Assembly: GCA_028023455.1 (NCBI GenBank)
Contig: JAQFVV010006208.1
Location: forward strand, 7,672,963 to 7,736,962
Reading direction: 5' to 3'
Source of the DNA: Epiperipatus broadwayi
Taxonomy: Eukaryota; Onychophora; Udeonychophora; Euonychophora; Peripatidae
DNA: 64,000 bases
Made by a program: the position numbers and the translations under genes. Of the stretch, positions 27,001 through 39,000 are shown in pieces (positions within the stretch are counted from its first letter, which is position 1; each line of letters begins with the position of its first letter). Below the pieces are notes generated by a model. The model was not told where the DNA came from and did not search any database. It worked only from the letters and a program-made list of their open reading frames with translations.

Positions 27001-30000
27001 AAAGAAAAAAAAATTAAAAATTATTTTGCTGCAATTATCAAATATTTTCTTGCAATAAAACAACATTTATAAATATATTTCAATATATGAATAACTTATA
27101 TTTACACAGTCATTTATTTATTAAAACAACAACATTTGATACCATCAATATCGAAATCATGTGCTTGGAAAGAAATGATGCCAAATGCAAAATAAACGAG
27201 GCATATTTCATTGCGAACGACCTGAAGGCCATCAAGAGATGAGATTCCTGCTTCTCAATTACCAAGAAATGGACTGGTTGACTAATTTGCATACACTTAC
27301 GATAACACAAAACTGAGAATAACACAGGCTATGAATATGGTAGCAAATATGCCCCAAAACGCTAAGCCAGAATAAAATATAATTAAAATAATAGCTTCAC
27401 TGGTGCACGTTTGAAGCGCAGTATAATAATTACTCTAATATTCTATTTAGCAAACCTAATCAGACTTTATCAGTATTCATGTGCGTGAAACTCTTAGAAT
27501 ATTTCATAATTAATTTACATCTTTAATAATGGTCAAATATAATAGATATACTGAATTTGTCCATAATGTTGTTTCTATAATACTATCAATAATCAATTCA
27601 AATCAATTGAAATAAACAACTAATATGAAATAATTATTTTATTCCAACTGGTTTTAGTCCAATATGAGGACCTTTTCAAGCTGTGACTTTTTACATAATC
27701 ACATGATCATTATAACTACTATTACACCATCTACTGTATATACTACATATTAATATACATTAACCATATAAATGTACATTAAGCATGTAATATTAGTATA
27801 TAATATGTACAGTAGATAGGTAATAGTAGTTATAATGATCATGTGATTATGTAAAAAGTTATGTATTGAAAAGGTCCTAATATTGGATGAAAATTGGTTA
27901 GAATAAAATAATTATTTAATATTACTTGTTTATTTCAATAGAGTTGAATTGATTATTAATACTAATTTACATATATCTCTAAATAGTCAAAATGAGTCAT
28001 AGATCACATGACCCTATTCTCTTAAGCTTGTAAGTTATAAACAATGAGGATTGCCAATTCCTCAACAAGCTTTGTGATAAATGCTTAGCTAGAGAAAGCA
28101 TTTAAAATATCTCTGTCAGAACCCCTCCCACCTCTGACCATGGTTTCATGTTCTGGCACTCCTCAGAGAAGTGCTAGGGTAGGTTCAGACACTAGATTTA
28201 AAAACACCAACCCAAAGGCAGCATTTTCCACTCAATAGATAACTTTTAGTTATATGCTGGCTTTGGGTTGGTGTTTTTAGATCTAGTGTCTGAATTTACC
28301 CTAGCACCTCTCTGAGGAGTGCCAGAGCACGAAACCATGGTCAGAGATTTGGGAGGGGGGTCCAGACAAAGATATTTTAAATGCTTTCTCTAGCTAAGCA
28401 TTTATCACAAAGCTTGTTGAGGAAATGGCAATCCTCATTTGTTTATATATCTCTAAAAACAGAATACATTAATCTTTGATATATTTTAACTGATAAAGCT
28501 TTAAAAAAAAACCTCAAATTTCAAAAAACCTTTCTTCTGATGTAAAAATTTGTTTTAAAAATCAATTTTCCTACCAATGTTTGAATAATTATATAATGAT
28601 TCGTAACTAAAGTTACTATTTTAGACTGGGAGAAAAATCATTTGATAGTTTGTTTTCTTTTAAAAAAAAAATATTAAGTTAAAAAATTCAATGATATTTG
28701 ATATATTATTGCTAAAGTTATTTACAAATACATAGCCAGATTTTAATATGCCTCTAATTTCTTTCCAAGAAAAGTACTAACGGGAGTATTTTTTATAAAA
28801 TCTCTTTTGCTTTATATATTCTACATTAAAATTTTTATTGGATCAGCATTATATAGAGGCAAAACTCTCCATACAGTAGCACCACTCAATGCAAGCCAGA
28901 GTTATTAATGGATGCAGGAAGGTTTGTGCATAAAATCCATATGTAATGCCTACTCATTCAATATCCCCAGACTAGTTTCTAGCTTGTGGACAAACCTTCT
29001 TGCATGCATTGATTATTCTGGCTTGCACTGAGTGGCGCTACAGTATGGAGAGTTTTGCCTCTGTGTAAACAGTGTAGCATAAAGAATGATGATCATGTGA
29101 TGTTTAGTGGTTTTATACCATTTCTGCCTGATAAGATTATGGTGACTGTGGTTATTCAAGAACCAAAGACACCAAAAAGTATGGATGTTGAACTGAAATT
29201 CAGATCTATATGACTATATAAGCAAGTGAGCTTGAATTGAAAACATTATGTGTTTTCATTTTGGACTCAAAACTTTCTAGATAGCTAATAAGATAAAAGA
29301 TAGCTGCTGGACAGTTGCATTAGATCCCAAGATTTAAGTACAGTGCTCTCAGATCCAAACCTTCTCACTGATGAAAGCCACAAGCTAGAAACTAGTTTGG
29401 GGATATTGGATGAGTAGGCACAAGACGGATTTTATGCACAAACCTTCCTGCATTCATTGATCACTCTGGCTTGTACTGAGTAGCGCTACTGTATGGAGAG
29501 TTTTGCCTCTGTGTAAATAGCTTGTATAAGCATAAAGAATGGTGATCATGTGATGTTTAGTGGTTTAATAAGTTTTATAGATTGTTAAATTAGTTGTTCC
29601 CAATAACAAATAAGTTTTTTGATTATTATGTTCCTTCTCAAATCATTACTCAGTATTATTCCATCCTAATTCACACATTTCTCTATATAATCGATGCAGA
29701 AAACTTTTGCTTATCAGAAAAATACTATGTGTTCACTATGCTAATTACTTATGGTGATAACTGTGATGATTATAGGCATTGTAATCATAAAATCATTTTG
29801 CAATACTATTATTACCAACACTGTAAAGATAATTTTTTTAAGGTATTTTCATAAAAATGTATTGGAAGGCTGGAGATCCTATTATGCAAGGCCATGGGAA
29901 CACTAGTTTAATCATCTTCAAATATAAAGTTTATTAGACAAAATTCAAGTAATTAATATTCTGATTCTTACTACCTTCCATACATAAATATGCAAATATC

Positions 30001-33000
30001 ATGCTTCTGCATTTGAAATCAAACCAGGTTTCATCTTATGGTGAAATTCTGATTATTGAACCTGATTGTGCAGTCCTGTAAAATCATTTCTCACATTACA
30101 CTTTAATCAATTGTATATTTATCCATCTTTCCAAACATTTATTTTCGAGTTCCCAAATTCTATTGTTTTATGTGAATAAACTATGTTAGATTTATTATGA
30201 GCGTTTTGCATCAATGTTATAAAGATATTAATTTAAGCCATATATATGGGTATGAAATTGTATGCACATAATATAGTAATCAATCATAGCCAATTATTCC
30301 ATTTCCCTTTTCTGTTCTGTTCATTGCCCAGATTTTCAATTCTACATATATCTTATATCATATCATCCAGCAAGGTCAATCTTCTCCACATTTTAAAAGC
30401 TTTCAATCTGGTACTAATTCTTTTATTCATTGTCCACATTTTGTAACTATACAATAATATATTCCACACAGCATTTAATTAATCTTTTCCTTTTAAATGT
30501 TCGCAAAATATCTTTTCTTTTATTAAATGTTCCCTGCCATTGCTATTCTTTTTTTAAAACTTCATCTTCTCTTAACTACTTATCCAAATATCCAAATCCA
30601 TTCACTTGCAGAACTATATTATTATAAATGCCAATTTGTATTTTTTTTATATTCTTTCCTATCTACAAACATTTGGTTTTCTCAATATTAATCTTCATTC
30701 CAAATTCCCAACCAGTAAACCAAGACTTCAGTAATACGTTAAAACCCATTATCCCTGAAAGACCAAATGAGATCTTAGCGATAGACTATTCTGGACCATA
30801 CAACCTTCCTCTAATTTATTCAACATATTCTGTTCATTTTCAGTTATAAGAGTCATATCTTATGCAAATCTTATATATTTTATAAATCTACTTCCTGTTT
30901 TAGCTCAGTTCTAAATATTTATCTAAAAATAAACATTAAAAACCCAGGTGACTGCAACATCCTTGTTTAACCCCTCATTCTGAATTTATTTTTCCAGTGA
31001 CATTATTCTTCAACCCGACTTATTCTTTGTCCAGTATACATATTCCAAACCAATCTTCTCTCTTTCCAAAATACACCTTTATTTTTCAAGATGGTCCTAA
31101 GTTTATTTCAGATTACACTAACAAATTTTCTATCAGTACACCTCTCTCTGAAAAAAAAAAAAAAACTACTCCTCTTCAGTATATTATTCTGCCTTTCCAT
31201 ATTTCCATAAATTCTTTGAATTAAAATTCTCAATAAAATTTTTGAAGTAACTCTTCACATCTAACAGGTTTCTTCATTTTAGCATTTGGAATCATTATGG
31301 TCTCAAGAAATTTAAAATTCAATAAACATCACATGACCACCACTTCTTATGCTTGTGTATAACTATTATAAAACAGGCAAAACTCACTATAAGTATTGCC
31401 ACACACAGCAAGCTAGAGTAATCAATGGATGCCAGGCGGCTTGTGCATAAAATCCCTATCTAGTGCCTACTCATCCAATATCCCCAGACTAGTTTCTGGT
31501 TTGTGGCCTTCGTCAGTGAGGAGCCTTGGATCTGAGAGCACTGCACGCAGATCTCAGATTCAAGGCTCCTCACTGACAAAGGCCAGAAGCCAGAAACTAG
31601 TCTGGAGATATTGGATGAGTAAGCGCTAGATAGCGATTTTATGCACAAGCCTTCTGGCATCCATTGATTACTCTAGCTTGCTGGGTGTGGCAATACATAT
31701 AATGAGTTTTGCCTGTTTTATAAATTTAAAATTCCACTATTTCAACAATTTCCTTCATAGTAATAGCAAACATTCTATATTTATTATATCAAATTTGAAA
31801 GTTTTCCCATTTTTCATCTCTTTAATTACTTCTTTTGTCAATATATTCACTTCTTGTTAAATCACTTCAACATTTTCTTTCAAATTTATTATTATTTTCT
31901 AAACAGATAGTGAAGACAGTCTTTTCATCTTGTCAATATATAATCCTTATCAGTTAACCCCTTTCCATTCCTATTAGCTATTTTACTCATTAGCCATTTC
32001 TTATTTTCCCAAATGACATTTCTCATTCTATCAAGTACAACTATATAGTGAGTTAACACTCATTCTTATCACAATTTGTTTTAGAGCTTAACCCATTCTT
32101 TGTATAACAATAGAAGGACAGGCATATCTTCCTAATGTTATTGGATTAATCACCATGCATATAATCTGTGAGATTTTCTCCCATCTTATTCTATTTTCAT
32201 TTAAAAGGCAACTATCTAATTTTTAATTCCATAAACTCGTAAGAAAAACAATTACCTGACTCTGGTAAGATCAGTTTGCATGGAAGAGCCAATGGCGTGA
32301 TAGAATGCTGATAAACCAGTGCCGAAAGACTCCCTAGAATAAAAACAAACAGATATTAAAGACAAATTATTTTTGAATAAGAACTAAAATAAATGAAAAC
32401 AATTTCAATGAAATGACATTTATTTTAAATGAAGTAAAATATTAATTTTTATAACTGTCACACTTGTATTGTCATTTGTGATAATTATAAAAATAATGAT
32501 TATGACAATACTGTCAGAATTTCACGAATGATTTCTGATAAAGCCATCTTCATTTTGACTGGAGAAGCTATTATGCATTGGCACTATGCAGTTGCTTTTA
32601 CTTATAGTATGCTATCTAAGTTAATGACTACATAAATAATGATAAATAAATTGACTGACACAACAGATGTCACCACTGTCAATAAAGAAAGAAAAATTAA
32701 AGGAATTTGGATACATATATTGTACTTATTGTATAAATTTACAACTATATGTTATAAAATTTAAATTTGAATGCATGATTACTGACTGAAAAATTAAAAC
32801 ACAATTTATCAGATATACGTTCCATCAATAAACTGCGAATCGATAACGGATAAATTTACAATAGCTTCACAAGACAAATAAAGTTGATTCAGTTAGCATT
32901 ACCAAATAAAGCATTTCAATTAATTTGATAAACTAAAATTAAGATATAAATTCTAAAACTAGACTCTGGGGTATTTATAATTCATTCCTCTAGTGCAGGG

Positions 33001-36000
33001 GCAGGAAACCTTTTTTCTGCCAAGGGCAATTTGCATATTTATAATCTCATTCACAGACCACACAAAATTATCAACTTAAAAATTAGCTTACTATACTTGA
33101 TCAAAAATGTAATTCACTTGTAATCATCAATTTTTTCAACTGGCAGGTCAATTTCAGCTTTAAATGAGGGCCATAATTTTTTTGTGAATTAAAAATAAAG
33201 TAACATCATTATTATTAATGACTGTTTCCTATTTAATAACAATTTTTCTGATTCATCTTGAACCTATATTCTCAAATTTCTTTTCATGTTGTGGATAGGT
33301 TAATTCCACAACAATTAAAATGCCATCTTTTTTTTCATGTGTCATAGCATTGGCCGGGAAGCGAACCCGCTAACCTGAGACAACTGCTTATAAGGCAGCT
33401 GTGATGACCACTCAACCACCAATGCTTGATTAAAATGCCATCTTTTATAAATTTCAGACAATGGTATTGAATTTTGTGTATGGGGGTGGGGGTGAAATAA
33501 TTTGTTCTCACAGAATTTTCTGATTTGTTGTACTTTTTATAAAAGAAGTCAGTTACTTGATGAAACTCCTTTTCAAGTTTTCTATTTTAATATTTCTTTT
33601 TTCCCTGTTGTTGTAGTCAGAATGTTTTGATAAACAGTATCTCTTAATAATGTTTTCTTTATTAACTGCAATACTTTCCAGATATATCGGGCACATTGAT
33701 TTGGTATTTCTTTCTATAAAAAATATATGCAATCGTCCATTTTTTCCCAAATGTGTGATTTTCTGTGTCAATTTTTTTATCTTACTCTAATACAAAAAAA
33801 AAAAAAATCAAATGCAAAATAACAATAATAAATTGAAGTAAAATTTGAGTTTTATTTTTGCTAGTTATGCATTCATCAGCAAAAATCACTACAAAAACAA
33901 ATGAAATGCTCTTAGCATCGTAGATTAACTTCATAGTCAGATAGACCATACGATACAATTTGTTGGAATATTGCATCTCTGATAGAATTATCATACAGGT
34001 TGAACAGAGACAAAGACGTAATTGAGAAAATAAATAATTTATTTTACTTAACTCTTAATTCAATGTTTGGAAGTTGAAGTTTTGTATGGGTCCATTTTAT
34101 ATATATGTGTAAAAATATCTCAGCATTGGATTGAGAAGTTTGAAACCAAATTTGGCCTATGGGCCAGAGATTCCCCACGTCTGCTCTAATGCTTCTATAT
34201 ATTTTTTCTACTTTCACAGCACACATTTAAATTCAGGGTTTAATATATTCAAATGATAAAAATAATATTTACTTTCAAAATTTAACTTGTTTTTATTAAA
34301 TGTAAGTTACATTAAAATTAAACAACATTAATATTACTTGCCAAATCAATGAATTGAAAAGTAGGCTTATTATTCATACCATTTAAACATCCGTATCAGT
34401 AAATAAATGCTAAACATAATACAGAGATAATATAAGTAAATAAAAGTGCGTAAAATAACATAGCTAATGCAGCATTACATACAATTTGATGAGGGAGAAA
34501 TATTTGTAATTCCATTTTCTTAAATAATCTCACTAAAAACATACTTGTTTTAATAGAAACATTAAAAGCTAAACTAGTCAATAAATAACCAAAATTACTC
34601 CAAATTTACAACCCAACCAGACTAGCCAAAAAATAAGCTTTAAAAGACTACCAACGGTTTCATTGTTACAAGCAGACTTCTCAAGTGTAAAGAACTACAA
34701 AATAACAACATAATTAAACTGAATATTACCCACAATTCCACTTATCTCCCATACACCCTTAGTATTAAAAGAAATTCTAAATAAGTTAATTAATTTTGAT
34801 GAAGATAAGATCGTCTCGTTTGAAAGAAATGAAATAAAACGAAGAATTAAAGAATCTTTATTATTAAAAATTTATGATTCTGAAGCAATTAACTTATTTA
34901 GAAGTTCTTTTAATATTAAGGGTGTTTTGGAGGGAAATGGAACTGTGGGTAATGTTTAGTTTAAATATGTTGTTATTTTGTAGTTCTTTACACTTGAGAA
35001 ATCTGCTTGTAGCAGGGCTTGGTAGAGTTTTAAAGTTTATTTTTTGGCTAGTCTGGTTGAGTTGTGAATTTAGGATAATTTTGATTGTTTTAATATGTAA
35101 TAACAATTGATGCAGATAGCATATAAGTCCAAAAATATAGTCAGATAATTATTAAAACACTATTCAAAGTCTGCACATAGGGGGAAATAGTGAGATATCT
35201 TGTATGAAGATTTACAACAAGTGCACGCCAATAAAAATTTTATCCAGACACAAATATGACAAAAAAACTATCAATTTTCTTCCTTTTCAAGCAAAAACAT
35301 AATTTCATTATGAGAATATATTTTAAACAGATATTTAAATACAATGAAGTGTTTATTCAGTTTGGCCTTTGAGAAGAATTTCACACAAATTACTCTTGAC
35401 AGTCGATTTATTGAAACAATAACTTTCCACACCAATAGATAAAATTGCTTCATTCTCAGTACTCTTAATGCATAATTACAAATTTATAATTTTTTGACTT
35501 CAATATATGAAAATATTTTGCAACGATTAACTCTTCAAGTGGTTACTATATTATTAATTAAACATGTGGTCGTGTATTGGTTATATAAGATGGAGTGGAT
35601 AGCTGAAAAGAAATTGAAAGTTTGTGTTCAAATCTCCTCTAATTACATCTAAAGTTCTTCTGGCATCCATTGATTATTCTGGTTGGCACAGGGTGGCTCT
35701 ACTATATGGAGAGTTTTGCCTTGTTTAAATACATTATACTTGTATTCAAATATTATAAACTCACCCTGAACTCTTCCCATCCCTTTTCCGTATATTTAAA
35801 TGGACATAGTAAGGTCCAATATATGAGATGCCAGAATGACAAGTCAATATGGTATAACAACAATATTGGCATTAACAAGGGATTTGAACATTCCATTATC
35901 AGATTTTCAATGGTGTGGATGGCTGAAGATTTGGAGGGTAGAGAAGATTGAAGCCTGTCCATTAAAGTTTGAAGATTTGCTGTCTTAATATAAACTGAGC

Positions 36001-39000
36001 ACTGCTTATGTATGTGTGTGGGAGATCGTGATTCTGGACCAACCGAAGAGTGCTGGTTCAGCACGAAATACATATACTGGAGATTGCTTACCTTTTTCAC
36101 ATGTATGTTGTCATGTGTATCAGTTATATAAGATAGAGTGGATAGATGAAGTGAGCTTGAAAGTCTGTGTTCAAATCTTTTCTAATTAATTAAACATATT
36201 ATAATATCTTCATTATATTAGAGAAACACATTTAGACAATGAAAATTACGAGATACAGCATTTAAACTCTAGAGTTGTCTATATAGCTTTATTTAAATCT
36301 GCCTTAAATTGTATTCATAAAACAGAATATCTAAACATTTATTTTAATAAATACTACCGTTTAAATTAAAAAGTGAGCTTCGTAGTAAATGCGCACTACT
36401 AGAATTTAAACCACACTAAATTAATCTGTAATGCGAGGGTGTGATAAAACTCAGAGTGGCCATCAATATTAGATTTAATTAAACATCTCATAATATCAAT
36501 TTATTTTCAGTTATATGCTAATGTAACTTGATTAAAGGATGATAATAAACACTACTAGGTAGTTTGCCCCGACGTACACAATGGCCGCTAGAGGCACTGT
36601 TTCTGTGTTAGTACACAGAACATACAGGGTAGGGGCCCTGAAAGCGGACAATGCTTCATCAAGCCGCTAGGAGGCGCTGTTCACCATGCGTATGCACAGG
36701 AACCTTCCACAAGCTAACTGGCAGCAAAGCTGCCCGCCTGGTGGTGCTGGTTGCCATGCATATAGCTTACGTCATCTGCTACCACCTAGGTGGCGCTGAT
36801 TGACATAAACACATCGAGCTTACATCGTCTGCTACCAGAAACTACCAAGATTCTAGCCCACTACGTGGGCGCTGTTTCTCCACATTACACACGGAAAAAC
36901 ACGCACTGATAGAGTTTATGTACATACTACTTAAAAGATGGATGACCTATAATAGACAGGTGTGATTAAATTTAGAAGCCACAACTATGTAATTATGCAT
37001 TCTCACTTTATAGTGTTACATTCTATTTCACCGATTAATAAATCGATGTATTTTAAAAATATTACTCTTTAAAAATCGATCTTTAAAAGTGGGTTTTTTT
37101 TTTTTAATTAAAAAAAAAGTAATTTTTATGACAACCTTTATTTCAACGCTGCTAAAAATCGGTTACTAATGTAACAACCCATTAGTAATTATAAATGTGA
37201 TCATAATTGCCATTATTACCAACTACAGTATAATTATCATTCGCGGTTCAACATCAACTAAAGTAAAACAGGCGTCTGTTGTATGTAATACTTCGTTATT
37301 TATATGACTTATAGCACACATGTACATGCCATGTATAAATACATAAACAATACTTAAAACAAGATAATTAAAGATAATAAAATATATGGTCCCTATTACA
37401 TCGTGATTAATAACAACTAATAATAATTATTTAATTATAGACACATTAATTTTTGATTAAAGAATGGTTCAGTAGAAAGCAAACTATTAGAAATGATTTG
37501 AAAGTTGCAAAGAGTTAAGAAGATATTTTCTATCAATTCTTAGACACAACAACTGTTGCATAATGCGAGATAAATATGTATGCATATATATGGACATTTG
37601 TACATGTTTATGCATATATATACAAGCACATGTATATAAAGAATTATTAAGGTAGTTATATTCCCCAAAAAATAAGATTTACTAGGAAATGACACTCTGG
37701 ATATCAATTTTCCATTGAACTAATGGCTGAGCTATATCCTATCACATTTTTAAATTACTCGTGCACTTTTTTACTTTTTGAGCCATCACAGCATAGAAGA
37801 TTCGTTGCATTTAAGATACATACTCCAAAGTACAGATTTAAATTTAAAAATTTATCACTTCAAAAGGCACACTGTAGTGAAGTGGCAGACATATCGTAAT
37901 TCAGCTGCATCTGAAATTATTTATATGTGCGTGCATGTTATGAAAATAGATAAAACAAATAATATAACAATCATTACCGAAAACAGGTTCATTGCTACAG
38001 CCTTTTAGCTTGACTCCTTTGGCTGTCGGCTCTATTAAAAAGTGCCTGACCAATTCATTGGATATGTCACCTAAATAAATAAATATACATATAACAAAAT
38101 TACAGAATACCGACTAAAATAAATGAATATTAAAATAATTATTTATTACACCTTTGAAAGAGCAAAAAGTATATTTATCTTCTAATTATTTGATTATTTA
38201 TAAACTTGATAAACTCAAATTGTAATAATATCAATGATAGATAATCATTATTAAGATACGAGTCTGATAAAGTTAATAAAAACAAAGTACCTGAAATGAA
38301 GGATTTACACATTAATTAATAATAATACATTTTGATTTTCCACATGATGACACAAAGTTGCTAAGACTGCTAAACAAAAGGAGGAATTAATTGTAAAAAA
38401 CATTAGGTATATGCCTGAAGAACTATATTCCATTGCATAAAAGTTCAGTTAGATCTGATTAACAATATTATTCAGTTTTGATCACCTTACAGTTTAAACG
38501 CTAAAAAGAATTCAAAGAAAGCCAAGAGAATCTGAGGTGATATTAAAGTCAAGATGTGATGTGTTTGGGTTGTAAAATTTTATGAATGAATTCATTTTTT
38601 AAAAAAATGGATACATTAGAAACAAATTAAATATATGGTTATTGTTATGACAATTATGGGATGTTGAAAATGTCCTATACTAAAGTAGAGACTGAACTTC
38701 AATCAGAAACCTTTAGCTCTCTAATCCACCATACCATTATTATGTCAAACCACGCATAGCATTAAAAAAAACTTCGTTAATTTTAATCTTTATTCATGCA
38801 TCGTAACCATGGCTACTATACTAATACAAAAATTTATCAAAATAATTCTAATTAATAATTTATAAAAATGTTTTTAAATAATAAATAAATATAATACCTC
38901 TGTTAATACAACTTACAATATAACGATTCGTCAATTGCTAAAACAGAGAATCTTTAATAAATAAAATAACTATTGCCAAGTGCTTTCAACTCCTATGAGT

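Larger units (their letters stand above)
28038..28445. repeat. foldback family B, two ribozyme arms
   Basis: Palindrome of about 408 bp with long well-matched arms (AATGAGGATTGCCAATTCCT against its complement) and an unpaired centre near 28225-28250. Each arm carries a hammerhead segment, minus-strand 28170-28132 and plus-strand 28308-28346, facing each other. Confidence 0.93.
32988..34191. mobile_element. hAT element 3, decayed, with 8-bp TSD
   Basis: Left end CAGGGGCAGGAAACC (32996), right end GAGATTCCCCACGTCTG (to 34183); inverted termini with decay. Flanks CTCTAGTG and CTCTAATG are an 8-bp duplication with one mismatch. Contains a transposase remnant and a nested tRNA-Gly SINE. Confidence 0.85.

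Noticed and set aside
31429-31660. Two similar 66-codon ORFs on opposite strands
   Set aside because: They arise because family A is a palindrome; not genes.
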